From assembly GCF_029714305.1 (NCBI RefSeq), contig NZ_CP121647.1:7274501-7338500 (forward strand): 64,000 nucleotides of DNA, read 5' to 3'. Positions 53,494 to 62,610 of the stretch are shown one piece after another. The position numbers were made by a program, and so were the translations under genes. Every line of letters starts with the position of its first letter. Positions within the stretch are counted from its first letter, which is position 1. This stretch comes from Bradyrhizobium sp. CB3481. Its GTDB lineage: Bacteria; Pseudomonadota; Alphaproteobacteria; Rhizobiales; Xanthobacteraceae. Under the pieces are notes generated by a model. That model searched no databases and was not told the origin of the DNA. It worked only from the letters and a program-made list of their open reading frames with translations.

Positions 53494-53685
53494 CTAAGAT
53501 TTGAAAAAGCTGTTCGCCGCATCCTTCGACGCGCGCTTCTTGGTGACCGCCTCTTGCAGCCGCACGATCTCGGAATTCAACAGCGCGATGCGCTCGGTCA
53601 ATTCCTCGACCGACAGCAGCGACAGGTCCTGGCCGATCTCGTGGGTGATCTTCTTGCGGGGCTTGTCGTCGTCCTCGATCGCCAT
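53494..53685 (-). CDS. DUF1192 family protein
   Basis: The ATG at 53685 follows GGAGGA at ~6 nt and gives 63 residues. LSLLSVEELTERIALLNSEI and RLQEAVTKKRASKDAANSFF are the DUF1192 core, a short coiled coil widespread in alphaproteobacteria, often near DUF1465. Function is unknown. The N-terminal MAIEDDDKPRKKITH is polar. It is divergent from the quinone oxidoreductase gene. Confidence 0.9.
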   Translation of the reverse strand: MAIEDDDKPRKKITHEIGQDLSLLSVEELTERIALLNSEIVRLQEAVTKKRASKDAANSFFKS

Positions 53686-53806
53686 GCGCTTCCTCCCTTC
53701 TTCCCTTGCCTGCAGGTCAGGCCATCCCCTCACGCGGTTGCCAGCCGGAGCCGGGCTGGCTAATCAGGAACCGCCCTTCATTCTCAGCCTTTCGCAAGGA
53801 CAAATC

Positions 53807-54805
53807 ATGGAAAAGCTGCCCGCGCAAATGACCGTCATCGGCATCAGCAAGCCCGGCGGCCCCGAGGTGTTGCTGCCGGAAACCCGTCCCGTGCCGGTGC
53901 CCGGTCCGGGCGAGATCCTGGTCAAGGTGATGGCGGCCGGCGTCAATCGTCCCGACGTCGCGCAGCGTTCCGGCGCCTATCCGCCGCCGCCCGGCGCCAG
54001 CGACCTGCCCGGCCTCGAAATCGCCGGCGAAGTTGTCGCGCTCGGCGAAGGCGCCAAAAAGCACAAGCTCGGCGACAAGGTGATGTCGCTGGTCGCGGGC
54101 GGCGGCTACGCCCAATATTGCATTGCGCAGGATGCACAGGCGATGGCGGTGCCCCCCTCGCTCTCGATCCAGGAAGCCGGCGCCATTCCGGAAACGCTGA
54201 TGACGGTCTGGCACAATGTGTTCGAGCGCGGCGCCCTCAAGGCCGGTGAAACCCTTTTGATCCATGGCGGCTCGTCCGGCATCGGCACGATGGCGATCCA
54301 GCTTGCCAAGGCATTCGGCGCCAAGGTGATCGTGACCGTCGGCTCGCAGGACAAGATCGATGCCTGCCTCAAGCTCGGCGCCGACCGCGCCATCAACTAC
54401 AAGACGGAAGACTTCGTCGCCGTGGTCAAGGCGGAGACCAATAATGTCGGCGCCAATTTGATCCTCGACATGGTCGCCGGCGACTATGTCGATCGCAATT
54501 ACGATGCCGCCGCGGTCGATGGCCGCATCGTGCAAATCGCAACCCTCAACGGGCCCAAGGTCAGCGTCAATATTGCCAAGGTGATGGTGAAGCGGCTGAC
54601 CCACACCGGGTCCACACTGCGCCCCCGTACTAATGCGGATAAGGCGGCGATGGTGGCCGCAATTGAGGCCAAGGTCATGCCGCTTTTGCGCGAGGGACGT
54701 GTAAAACCCCTGATGGACAGCTCATTCCCGCTGGAAAAAGTCGCCGATGCGCACCAGCGGATGGAGACCAGCGCACATATTGGCAAAATTGTGTTGGAGG
54801 TTTGA
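53807..54805 (+). CDS. NAD(P)H quinone oxidoreductase, PIG3 family
   Basis: The ATG at 53807 (AAGGA upstream) gives 332 residues with a GroES-like domain (PGPGEILVKVMAAGVNRPDV, DLPGLEIAGEVVALGEG) and a Rossmann domain (LLIHGGSSGIGTMAIQLAKA, VGSQDKIDACLKLGADRAIN). The zinc ligands of alcohol dehydrogenases are missing, as expected for the QOR/PIG3 branch. LILDMVAGDYVDRNYDAAA and a C-terminal EKVADAHQRMETSAHIGKIV are PIG3-like. It probably reduces quinones or enones with NADPH in the cytoplasm. An upstream extension to 53501 is a shadow of DUF1192. Confidence 0.94.
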   Translation: MEKLPAQMTVIGISKPGGPEVLLPETRPVPVPGPGEILVKVMAAGVNRPDVAQRSGAYPPPPGASDLPGLEIAGEVVALGEGAKKHKLGDKVMSLVAGGGYAQYCIAQDAQAMAVPPSLSIQEAGAIPETLMTVWHNVFERGALKAGETLLIHGGSSGIGTMAIQLAKAFGAKVIVTVGSQDKIDACLKLGADRAINYKTEDFVAVVKAETNNVGANLILDMVAGDYVDRNYDAAAVDGRIVQIATLNGPKVSVNIAKVMVKRLTHTGSTLRPRTNADKAAMVAAIEAKVMPLLREGRVKPLMDSSFPLEKVADAHQRMETSAHIGKIVLEV

Positions 54806-54926
54806 CCGATCGCGCGCGGAGTCAGGGTGGAAACCCTTTGATTCGATTTGCTTTCATGTCATTTATCGCGGCCTACGCCGACCCGTTCGCTGGGCCGGGA
54901 GAATCGTTGGTCGCGGAGTACTGACA

Positions 54927-57803
54927 TTGCGTCTGATCAGGTGCCTGGCGCGGCTCGCGCTGGGCCTCATGATTGTTGCGGCAGCGCCTGCGGCGCACGC
55001 CATTGACGCTGTCAGCGTCCGCAGCGACGCGCCTGCCATCGATCTCACCGCCGTCCTCGACCATCAGCGCAGCGAAACCGACCGCATCCAGGTTTCGACC
55101 GCGCCGGGAACCGACGGCATCGTCCGCCGCATCGAGGTCCGCGCCCGCGAGGGTGGGCAGAACTGGGTGGTGTTCGCGCTCGCCAACAACACCGACGACC
55201 AGCTCGACCGCCTGATCGTCGCCCCACATTATCGCATCGTCTCGTCGGGGCTGTTGTGGCCCGACCTCGGCCTGTCGCGCATCGCAACGATTACGCCGTC
55301 CACCGGTGACCGCCCCGAGCGGCAGGAAAGCGCGACCGCCGACATTTTCCGCATCACGCTCGACCCCGGCGCCGTCATCACCTTCGTGGCGGAACTGCGC
55401 ACCGACAAATTGCCGCAGCTCTATCTCTGGGAACCCGACGCCTACAAGGACAAGGTCAACTCCTTCACGCTCTACCAAGGCATCGTGATCGGCATCTCCG
55501 GCCTGTTGGCGCTGGTGCTGACGATTTTGTTCGTGGTGAAGGGCAGCATCATGTTCCCGGCCGCCGCCGCGCTGGCCTGGGCGGTGCTGGTCTATATCGG
55601 CGTCGATTTCGGCTTCTGGGGCAAGGTGCTCGACATGTCGAACAACGCCGAGCGCGTCTGGCGCGCGGCGGGCGAAGCGATCCTTGCGGCAACGCTTCTG
55701 GTGTTCCTGTTCGCCTATCTCAATCTCAGCCGCTGGCATGTGCGCTATTCCCACATCACTGTCGGCTGGCTCGCCTTCCTCGGCTCGCTGGTAGGGCTGG
55801 CGCTGTTCGATCCCGCGGTCGCCTCGGGCATCGCGCGCATCTCGCTGGTCCTGATCGCCTTCGCCGGCTTTGCGCTGATCGTCTATCTGTCGACGCATGG
55901 CTTCGACCGCGCTGTGCTGTTGATCCCGACTTGGTTCCTGCTGGTGGTCTGGGTGATCGCGGCCGGCATGACGGTTGCGGGCTCCGTTACCAACGACATC
56001 GTCGGCCCCGCGCTGCTCGGCGGCCTCGTGCTGATCGTGATGCTGATCGGATTTACGGTGATGCAGCACGCTTTCGCCGGCGGCGGCGCCACCACCGGCA
56101 TCGTCTCCGACGTTGAACGCCGCGCGCTGGCGCTGACGGGCTCCGGCGATCTGATCTGGGACTGGGACGTCTCCGCCGACAAGGTGTTCACCAGCCCGGA
56201 GACCGAAAGCCTCTTGGGCCTGAAGCGCGGCACGCTGGAAGGTCCCGCCGCCAAATGGCTCGAGGTGCTGCACCCGCTCGACCAGGACCGCTTCCGCGCC
56301 GCGCTCGACAGCGTGCTCGACCAGCGCCGCGGCCGCCTGGTGCAGGATTTTCGCCTGCGCACCCCCGACGGCCACTTCATGTGGTTCGCGCTGAAGGCGC
56401 GCCCGGTGGTCGGCTCCGACGGCGAGGTCTCGCGCGTCGTCGGCACGCTCACCGACGTCACCGAGTTCAAGAACGCCGAAGAGCGGATGCTGCACGACTC
56501 CGTGCATGACAACCTTACCGGCCTGCCGAACCGCAAATTGTTCATGGACCGTCTCGGCGCGGTTGCCAATTTCACCAAGGCCATGCCGAACCTGCGGCCG
56601 ACGCTGATGGTGATCGACCTCGACCGCTTCAAGCAGGTCAACGATTCCGTCGGCATTGCGGTCGGCGATTCCATCCTGCTGACCCTGGCGCGGCGGCTGA
56701 CGCGCATCCTCAAGCCGCAGGACACGCTGGCGCGGCTCGCCGGCGACCAGTTCGGCCTGATCCTGTTGTCGGAGCAGGATCCGGCGCGCATCACCAATTT
56801 CGCCGAAACCATCCGCAAGACGATCCGCGCCCCGATCGCGTTCAACGACCGCGAGATCTTCCTGACCGCATCGATCGGCCTCGCGCTGTCCGACCCGCAG
56901 ACGCCGCTCAGCGAAGAGATCATCAAGGACGCCGAGCTGGCGATGTATCATTCCAAGCGCATCGGCGGCGACCGCATCGACGTGTATAAGCCCGCAATGC
57001 GCGCGCGGAAGACCGACCGCCTGACGCTGGAAAGCGAGCTGCGCCGCGCCATCGAGCGGCAGGAAATCACCATCCTGTACCAGCCGATCGTACGGCTGGA
57101 AGACCGCTCGATCGCCGGCTTCGAGGCCTTGGCGCGCTGGGACCATCCAAAACTCGGCCGGATGTCGCCGTCGGAATTCATCTCGATTGCCGAGGAGATC
57201 GGCCTGATCGTCGATCTCGGCATGTTCGTGCTGGATCAGACGGCGCGGCAGCTTTCGGTCTGGCAGCGCGCGATGCGTTCGCGCGAGCCGATCTTCGCTT
57301 CCGTCAATGTCTCCTCGCGGCAATTGCTGCGGCACGACCTGATCCACGATATTCGTACCGTGCTGTCGCGCTCGTCGGTGGCGCGCGGCACGCTGAAACT
57401 GGAGCTGACGGAATCGCTGGTGATGGAAAATCCCGAGCACGCCGCGCAGATGCTGACGCGCATCCGCGAGCTCGGCACCGGGCTGTCGCTCGACGATTTC
57501 GGCACCGGCCATTCCTCGCTGGCCTATCTGCAGCGCTTCCCGTTCGACACCATCAAGATCGACCAGTCCTTCGTGCGCACCACCAGCCGCGGCACCCGCC
57601 CGGTGATCCTAAAATCAATCATCGCGCTGGCCCACGACCTCGGCATGGACGTGGTGGCGGAAGGCGCCGAGACGGATTCGGACGCCGTCGAGCTCTATCA
57701 GCTCGGCTGCGAATACGCGCAGGGCTTTGCCTTCGGCGAGCCGATGGACGCCGATGCCGCGATGCGGCTACTGACGGAAGAGCGGCTCGAAGCGGCGAGC
57801 TGA
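54927..57803 (+). CDS. Membrane PAS-GGDEF-EAL c-di-GMP phosphodiesterase with degenerate GGDEF
   Basis: A TTG at 54927 (GGAG at ~8 nt) yields 958 residues with a signal peptide (MIVAAAPAAHA). A periplasmic region spans ~25-190, several TM helices ~200-390, then PAS ~400-520 (DLIWDWDVSADKVF, PAAKWLEVLHPLD). The GGDEF-like domain (~530-690) reads AGDQF instead of GGDEF near 604, so it is likely inactive for synthesis and may bind GTP. The EAL domain (~700-955) keeps FEALARWDHP, ELTES, DDFGTGHSSLAYL, KIDQSFV, AEGAE and QGFAFGEP. It presumably breaks down c-di-GMP in response to a periplasmic signal. Confidence 0.92.
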   Translation: MRLIRCLARLALGLMIVAAAPAAHAIDAVSVRSDAPAIDLTAVLDHQRSETDRIQVSTAPGTDGIVRRIEVRAREGGQNWVVFALANNTDDQLDRLIVAPHYRIVSSGLLWPDLGLSRIATITPSTGDRPERQESATADIFRITLDPGAVITFVAELRTDKLPQLYLWEPDAYKDKVNSFTLYQGIVIGISGLLALVLTILFVVKGSIMFPAAAALAWAVLVYIGVDFGFWGKVLDMSNNAERVWRAAGEAILAATLLVFLFAYLNLSRWHVRYSHITVGWLAFLGSLVGLALFDPAVASGIARISLVLIAFAGFALIVYLSTHGFDRAVLLIPTWFLLVVWVIAAGMTVAGSVTNDIVGPALLGGLVLIVMLIGFTVMQHAFAGGGATTGIVSDVERRALALTGSGDLIWDWDVSADKVFTSPETESLLGLKRGTLEGPAAKWLEVLHPLDQDRFRAALDSVLDQRRGRLVQDFRLRTPDGHFMWFALKARPVVGSDGEVSRVVGTLTDVTEFKNAEERMLHDSVHDNLTGLPNRKLFMDRLGAVANFTKAMPNLRPTLMVIDLDRFKQVNDSVGIAVGDSILLTLARRLTRILKPQDTLARLAGDQFGLILLSEQDPARITNFAETIRKTIRAPIAFNDREIFLTASIGLALSDPQTPLSEEIIKDAELAMYHSKRIGGDRIDVYKPAMRARKTDRLTLESELRRAIERQEITILYQPIVRLEDRSIAGFEALARWDHPKLGRMSPSEFISIAEEIGLIVDLGMFVLDQTARQLSVWQRAMRSREPIFASVNVSSRQLLRHDLIHDIRTVLSRSSVARGTLKLELTESLVMENPEHAAQMLTRIRELGTGLSLDDFGTGHSSLAYLQRFPFDTIKIDQSFVRTTSRGTRPVILKSIIALAHDLGMDVVAEGAETDSDAVELYQLGCEYAQGFAFGEPMDADAAMRLLTEERLEAAS

Positions 57804-57811
57804 ATTGTTTC

Positions 57812-57932
57812 CGTCGCCCCTGCGAAGGCAGGGGCCCATACGCCGCGGCCTTTCGGTGAAATGATGGGGCCAATTGTCTTCACTATAACAATGGCCGGCG
57901 ATTATGGGTCCCCGCTTTCGCGGGGACGACGG
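57812..57932. repeat. Palindromic repeat of the CGTCGCCCC/GGGACGACGG family
   Basis: The left hairpin GCCCCTGCGAAGGCAGGGGC and right hairpin GTCCCCGCTTTCGCGGGGAC flank a central AT-rich section with CAATTG. Its right half overlaps the last codons of the DUF7662-like gene, which reads through it on the minus strand. Confidence 0.75.
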
Positions 57933-58186
57933 CGGTCCTGCGGCATCCTTTTGAACTTCACGCTCTGCCCATCTGCCTGGCGGGTGGCGATGTAACCGCC
58001 GTCGAGGCATGCCTCGCGCTGCGGCATCTTTTCCTGCGGGCTGCGCAGGCTGTCCCACCAGGAGGCGCGCTGCGCCGCCCGCGGTAGCGCGGCGTCGATG
58101 ATCTCCTCGATTTCCTCGAAGCTCAGCACGAATTCGGCACGCGTTTGCGCCTTCAGATAGTCCCGTAGCGGGTCGTAAACGTTCAC
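57902..58186 (-). CDS. DUF7662-like small protein
   Basis: A GTG at 58186 preceded by GAGGA at ~5 nt opens a 94-residue protein: NVYDPLRDYLKAQTRAEFVL, SFEEIEEIIDAALPRAAQRA, WWDSLRSP, GGYIATRQADGQSVKFKR. This corresponds to a DUF7662-type fold found in many bacteria. An ATG at 58231 is possible but its leader is less family-like. The last ~12 codons (RRRPRESGDP) are encoded by the palindromic repeat at 57812, so the repeat has extended the C-terminus. Function is unknown. It diverges from the diguanylate cyclase gene. Confidence 0.75.
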   Translation of the reverse strand: MNVYDPLRDYLKAQTRAEFVLSFEEIEEIIDAALPRAAQRASWWDSLRSPQEKMPQREACLDGGYIATRQADGQSVKFKRMPQDRRRPRESGDP

Positions 58187-58318
58187 GCGTGTCCTCGATG
58201 GTGATTTGCGGAAAACCGTGGGCGCCGGCAACCAGCCGTTAACTCTCTATCATATCGCCCTTGCCGCTTAAGGCCGCAACAATTTATGCGGAGCATACCG
58301 GATGGCTTGGAGCAGACG

Positions 58319-59845
58319 ATGCTATTCGGGCGGCAAAGCGACGTGGCCGGAAAGGGTTGGTTCAGGAAGGACTCCGGCCGCCGCCACTGGCGTTTGTCCG
58401 TGAAGCTGCTCATCGCATCGTCGATCGCAACCGTCATCGGCTTCTCCGCAATTTGTATCAGCGTGATGCTCGACATGCGCCGCGGCGAGGAAGAGCTCGC
58501 GCGCCAGACGCTGGAAAATCTCGCAACGGGAATAGATTCCGATATCGCGCGAAACCTTGAGCTCTACGATCTGTCGTTGCGCAACGTCGCCAACAATCTG
58601 GTGATGCCGGAGATTCACAAGGTCAGCAAGGAGATCCGCCATCTGATCTTGTTCGATCATGCCGCGACCGCCAAGCACTTCGGCGCGATTCAGGTATTCG
58701 ATGCCGATGGCAAGCTCAGCATCGATGCCGCCAGCCTCGATCCGGCGCCGGAGGATCGTAGCGATGAGGAGTATTTTCAGGTCCATCGCGCCAGTCCCGA
58801 CGTCGGCCTCTACATGAGTCGCCCGATGCTGCGTCGCAGCGCCTATTCGATCGTGTTCAGCCGGCGCATCAATGATTCCGACGGCGGCTTCCTTGGCGTC
58901 GTGGTGGGCTCGATCCGCTTCAGCTATTTCCATGAACTGTTCGGCCGGCTCACGCTCGATCCCGGCGATACGATCACGGTGCTGCGTCAGGATCGAACGG
59001 TCATCATGCGCAAGCCGTTCGACCTCGACATCATCGGCAAGAATCTGGCTGAGCGGCCAAGGTGGAATCCGGCAAACCTGAAGGAAGGCGGATCTTATGC
59101 CGGGGTCGGCCCGGTCGATCCGACCCCACGGCTGTTCGTTCGCGCCGGTACGACGAGCCTGTTTTTCGTCGTGGTCGGAAAGCCGCTGGCGAGCATCTTA
59201 AAACTTTGGCACCGCGAAGCGCTCCGGATCGGGGCGATCATGATCGTGCTCACCTTGTTCGTGGTCGGCACCACGCTGTTCCTCGCACGCGAGATCGGCC
59301 GCCGGGCAAAAGCGGAGGAGAAGCTCGAGGAACTCGCGACGACGGACTCGCTGACCGGACTGAAGAACCGGCGCAAATTCGATACCGAGATCGACGCCGA
59401 GTGGCGGCGGGCGACGCGCAACAAGACGCCGGTCGCGGTCCTGATGATCGATGCCGATCATTTCAAGGCCTATAACGACACCTACGGCCATCAGGCCGGC
59501 GACCAGGTGCTGGTCGGCATCGCGATCTGCATTTCCGACACGGTGCGACGGGCCGGCGATTGTCCGGCGCGCTATGGCGGCGAGGAGTTCGCCGTGCTGT
59601 TGCCGGGCCTCTCGGCGATCGAAGCATTCACCGTCGCCGAGGTCATTCGCCTGAAGGTCGAACAATGGTCCGAAGACCCCAACGTGACGACCGTCAGCAT
59701 CGGCGTGGCAAGCATGACGCCGACAGGAGCGGTCGGCTGGTCCGATCTGATCGAAGCCGCCGACAAGGCGCTCTACGCCGCCAAGGCCAACGGCCGTAAC
59801 CAGTCCGTGGTCGCCACAATCCCGCAGCTCGCGCTGGTGGCTTAG
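58319..59845 (+). CDS. Membrane diguanylate cyclase with Cache-like sensor
   Basis: The ATG at 58319, with TTGGAGC ~7 nt upstream, gives 508 residues. TM1 (LSVKLLIASSIATVIGFSAI) begins near 35, then a ~260-residue periplasmic sensor (dCache-like: NLATGIDSDIARNLELYDLS, DDEEYFQVHRASPDVGLYMS, VFSRRINDSDGGFLGVVVGS), TM2 (IGAIMIVLTLFVVGTTLFLA), and a GGDEF domain with intact GGEEF near 419 (RYGGEEFAVLLPG) and substrate motifs DADHFKAYNDTYGHQAGDQV. It synthesises c-di-GMP. No RxxD inhibitory site is obvious four residues before GGEEF. It lies ~515 nt downstream of the phosphodiesterase gene. Confidence 0.92.
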   Translation: MLFGRQSDVAGKGWFRKDSGRRHWRLSVKLLIASSIATVIGFSAICISVMLDMRRGEEELARQTLENLATGIDSDIARNLELYDLSLRNVANNLVMPEIHKVSKEIRHLILFDHAATAKHFGAIQVFDADGKLSIDAASLDPAPEDRSDEEYFQVHRASPDVGLYMSRPMLRRSAYSIVFSRRINDSDGGFLGVVVGSIRFSYFHELFGRLTLDPGDTITVLRQDRTVIMRKPFDLDIIGKNLAERPRWNPANLKEGGSYAGVGPVDPTPRLFVRAGTTSLFFVVVGKPLASILKLWHREALRIGAIMIVLTLFVVGTTLFLAREIGRRAKAEEKLEELATTDSLTGLKNRRKFDTEIDAEWRRATRNKTPVAVLMIDADHFKAYNDTYGHQAGDQVLVGIAICISDTVRRAGDCPARYGGEEFAVLLPGLSAIEAFTVAEVIRLKVEQWSEDPNVTTVSIGVASMTPTGAVGWSDLIEAADKALYAAKANGRNQSVVATIPQLALVA

Positions 59846-59863
59846 GCGCACTGTCGCTGACCA

Positions 59864-59951
59864 CCGTCATTGCGAGCGAAGCGAAGCAATCCATGCTTCA
59901 GTGTATGCGGAACGATGGATTGCTTCGTCGCTCCGCTCCTCGCAATGACGG
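59864..59951. repeat. Palindromic repeat of the CGTCATTGCGAG family
   Basis: CCGTCATTGCGAGCGAAGCG and CGCTCCGCTCCTCGCAATGACGG are near-perfect inverse ends, with AAGCAATCCAT/ATGGATTGCTTCG inside. It is more complete than the copy at 10376. It lies between the convergent cyclase and galU genes. Confidence 0.85.
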
Positions 59952-59973
59952 CGAAGGACCTCCGCGCCTTACT

Positions 59974-60852
59974 TCATTTATCCAGATACTTCTTCATCTC
60001 CGCGCGCAGGCCGTCGCGCAATTCGTCGCGGGCCATGCCGTAGGCGATGTTGGCGCGCAGGAAGCCGGATTTCGAGCCGCAATCGTGGCGCTCGCCCTCG
60101 AACTCGACGCCATAGAATTTCTGCGTCTTGGCGAGGGTCTTCATGGCGTCGGTGAGCTGAATCTCGTTGCCCGCGCCGCGCTCCTGCTTCTCTAGGATCT
60201 TGAAGATTTCCGGTTGCAGGATGTAGCGGCCGGTGATCGAAAGATTTGACGGCGCCGTGCCCTTCGGCGGTTTCTCCACCATGCCGTCGACCTCGAACAT
60301 ATTGCTGGCGAGGCGCTGGCCGACGCCGCAGATGCCGTATTGATGGGTGAGATCGTCGGGCACCGCTTCCACCGCGAGCAGGTTGGATTTTGCGCCGAGC
60401 TTGCTTGCGGCCTCGATCATCTGCTTGAGGCAACCGGGCGTATTCAGCACCAGCTCATCCGGCAGCACCACTGCGAACGGCTCATCGCCGACAATGTCGC
60501 GCGCGCACCACACCGCATGTCCGAGGCCGAGCGGCGCCTGCTGGCGGGTGAAGCTCATGGCGCCCGCTTCGGGCTGGTCGCGCGCCAGAATGTCCTGCTC
60601 GACCTTCTTGCCGCGCTGGGCCAGCGTGGTGTCGAGCTCGAACATGCGGTCGAAATGGTCCTCGATCACGCCCTTGTTGCGGCCGGTGACGAAGACGAAA
60701 TGCTCGATGCCGGCCTCCTTGGCCTCGTCGACCACATATTGGATCAACGGCTTGTCGACGATGGTCAGCATCTCCTTCGGCATTGCCTTGGTGGCAGGCA
60801 GGACGCGGGTGCCGAGACCGGCGACCGGAAAAACGGCTTTACGGATCTTCAT
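59974..60852 (-). CDS. galU: UTP-glucose-1-phosphate uridylyltransferase
   Basis: The 292-residue protein opens MKIRKAVFPVAGLGTRVLPA with the NTP-transferase loop GLGTR, then TKAMPKEMLTIVDKPLIQYV, VFVTGRNKGVIEDHFDR, QAPLGLGHAVWCARDIVGD, VLPDELVLNTPG, and VDGMVEKPPKG, matching GalU. It makes UDP-glucose for exopolysaccharide, LPS and cyclic glucans. No polysaccharide cluster is next to it. It is divergent from the MltB-type gene. Confidence 0.96.
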   Translation of the reverse strand: MKIRKAVFPVAGLGTRVLPATKAMPKEMLTIVDKPLIQYVVDEAKEAGIEHFVFVTGRNKGVIEDHFDRMFELDTTLAQRGKKVEQDILARDQPEAGAMSFTRQQAPLGLGHAVWCARDIVGDEPFAVVLPDELVLNTPGCLKQMIEAASKLGAKSNLLAVEAVPDDLTHQYGICGVGQRLASNMFEVDGMVEKPPKGTAPSNLSITGRYILQPEIFKILEKQERGAGNEIQLTDAMKTLAKTQKFYGVEFEGERHDCGSKSGFLRANIAYGMARDELRDGLRAEMKKYLDK

Positions 60853-61046
60853 GGGATGTCGGGAGCCCTAGAAACGAGGAAAGTGCTTTGAAAGCACGTT
60901 GATAGCCGGTTTGCAGCCCTGAACAAAGGCGGATGTATGGTCCCCTTGCGCGTAAGCGACGGGACAACAAAATGCCCACTGTTAAGCTATTGGAAACCGT
61001 GACCGGGCCTTTAGAACCGGGGTGAGAAACGACGGACGGACACTGC

Positions 61047-62450
61047 ATGGGCTTAGCTGAACGAGCGATGAGCAAATGGGCCGGCACGATGCTAATCGTG
61101 GCCGCGCTGTTGTGTTCCTGTCCGGCCGCTTTCGTCACCCCGTCCCATGCCCAATCGTCGGGCAAAGACGGGATTTCGAACTTTTTGGGCAACATCTTCT
61201 CGGGTCCGAACGCCAGCCCCGTGCCGCAAGCCGCGCCCGGCCCGAACGGCGCGCCGCCGCCCTGGAGCGGCGAGGACGGCGCTTCCGGCCATCCCCTGAT
61301 GACCGCTGATGCGATCCGGCAAGCGGCGACGAATTTTCAGAACTGCGTTGCCTCAATGTGGCCTGATGCCGCACGGCGCAACATCAGCCAGGAAAATTTC
61401 CAGCGCTTCACCGCAGGGCTCGAGCCTGATCTGCGCATCATGGACCTGATGGATTCGCAGCCCGAATTCACCAAGGCGATCTGGGACTATCTCGACATTC
61501 TCGTGAACGACAACCGCCTCGCCAAGGGGCGCGAGATCCTCGCCAAATACAAACCGCAATTCGACGCGGCGGAGAAGGCCTACGGCGTCGACCGCTACAT
61601 CATCGCCTCGATCTGGGGCATCGAATCCAACTACTCGACGCAAATCGGCGACCGCAGCGTGGTGAATTCGACAGCGACGCTGGCCTGCATCGGCCGCCGC
61701 CAGGCCTATTTCAAGGATGAATTCCTCACCGCGCTGGAAATCCTCAACCGCGGCGATCTGCGTATCGAACAGATGCGCGGCTCCTGGGCCGGCGCGTTCG
61801 GTCCGACGCAGTTCATGCCGACCGCGTTCAAGCGCTATGCCGTTGACGGCGACGGCGACGGCCGCCGCGACGTCGTCGACAACGCCGCCGACCTGATCGC
61901 CTCCACCGCCAACAACCTCAAGAAGGACGGCTGGCAGAGCGGCCGGAGCTGGGGCTATGAAGTGGTGCTGCCGCAGGGCTTCAACTTCATGCTGGCGGAC
62001 AAATCCAAGGCGATGACGATCGCGCAGTGGCAGGCCCAGGGCCTGACCCGGGCCGACGGCAAGCCTTTCCCGGATACGACCGAAAAGGCCTATCTGCTGG
62101 CGCCGGCCGGCATGCAGGGGCCTGGCTTTCTGATGCTGCAGAATTTCCGGGTGATCATGAAATACAACCCGGCGGAGGCCTATGCGCTGGCGATCGGCCA
62201 TTTTGCCGACCGCCTTCGCGGCGGCCCGCCCTTCGTGCAGGCCTGGCCGCGGCAGGAACGGGTGCTATCGCGCGCCGAGCGGCTGGAACTGCAACAGCTC
62301 TTGGCCCAGCGCGGCTTCTACAAGGGCACCCCGGACGGCCAGTTTGGCGGCCAGACCCGGGAGGCGCTCCGCAGCTTCCAGGCCTCGATCGGGGCGCCGA
62401 CTGACGGATTTGCCTCGGCGGACGTATTGGATCGGCTGAGAGGGCGTTAA
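61047..62450 (+). CDS. Lytic murein transglycosylase (MltB family) with peptidoglycan-binding domain
   Basis: The 467-residue protein has a signal peptide (MLIVAALLCSCPAAFVTPSH, cleavage near HAQ-SS), an MltB/Slt3-type catalytic domain with the acid/base Glu at 193 in ASIWGIESNYSTQIG, AYFKDEFLTALEILNRGD, SWAGAFGPTQFMPTAFKRYA and VDGDGDGRRDVVDNAADLIA, and a C-terminal PG_binding_1 domain (LQQLLAQRGFYKGTPDGQFG, TREALRSFQA). It cleaves peptidoglycan with formation of 1,6-anhydro-muramyl ends in the periplasm. No lipobox is clear, so it may be soluble. Confidence 0.95.
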   Translation: MGLAERAMSKWAGTMLIVAALLCSCPAAFVTPSHAQSSGKDGISNFLGNIFSGPNASPVPQAAPGPNGAPPPWSGEDGASGHPLMTADAIRQAATNFQNCVASMWPDAARRNISQENFQRFTAGLEPDLRIMDLMDSQPEFTKAIWDYLDILVNDNRLAKGREILAKYKPQFDAAEKAYGVDRYIIASIWGIESNYSTQIGDRSVVNSTATLACIGRRQAYFKDEFLTALEILNRGDLRIEQMRGSWAGAFGPTQFMPTAFKRYAVDGDGDGRRDVVDNAADLIASTANNLKKDGWQSGRSWGYEVVLPQGFNFMLADKSKAMTIAQWQAQGLTRADGKPFPDTTEKAYLLAPAGMQGPGFLMLQNFRVIMKYNPAEAYALAIGHFADRLRGGPPFVQAWPRQERVLSRAERLELQQLLAQRGFYKGTPDGQFGGQTREALRSFQASIGAPTDGFASADVLDRLRGR

Positions 62451-62454
62451 ACGC

Positions 62455-62478
62455 CCCCCTTTCCGGGCCGAAAGGGGG
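62455..62478 (+). terminator. GC-rich hairpin after the transglycosylase gene
   Basis: CCCCCTTTC pairs with GAAAGGGGG around CGGGCC. There is no T tract downstream on the plus strand, so it may be a transcript-stabilising hairpin rather than an efficient terminator. Confidence 0.4.
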
Positions 62479-62610
62479 CTGAAAACCACGATTCGGCAGA
62501 AACCTTGACGGTCGGGCCGGAACACCAGTTTATGGGGAAAATCTGCCCGCTTGCGGCCCGATTCCGCTACTATATTTGACGCTTCACGATCCATTTTGCG
62601 ACCGAGCCGG

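Noticed and set aside
54873..57512. 879-residue minus-strand frame opposite the EAL protein
   Set aside because: Same antisense artefact; the plus-strand PAS-GGDEF-EAL protein is clearly real.
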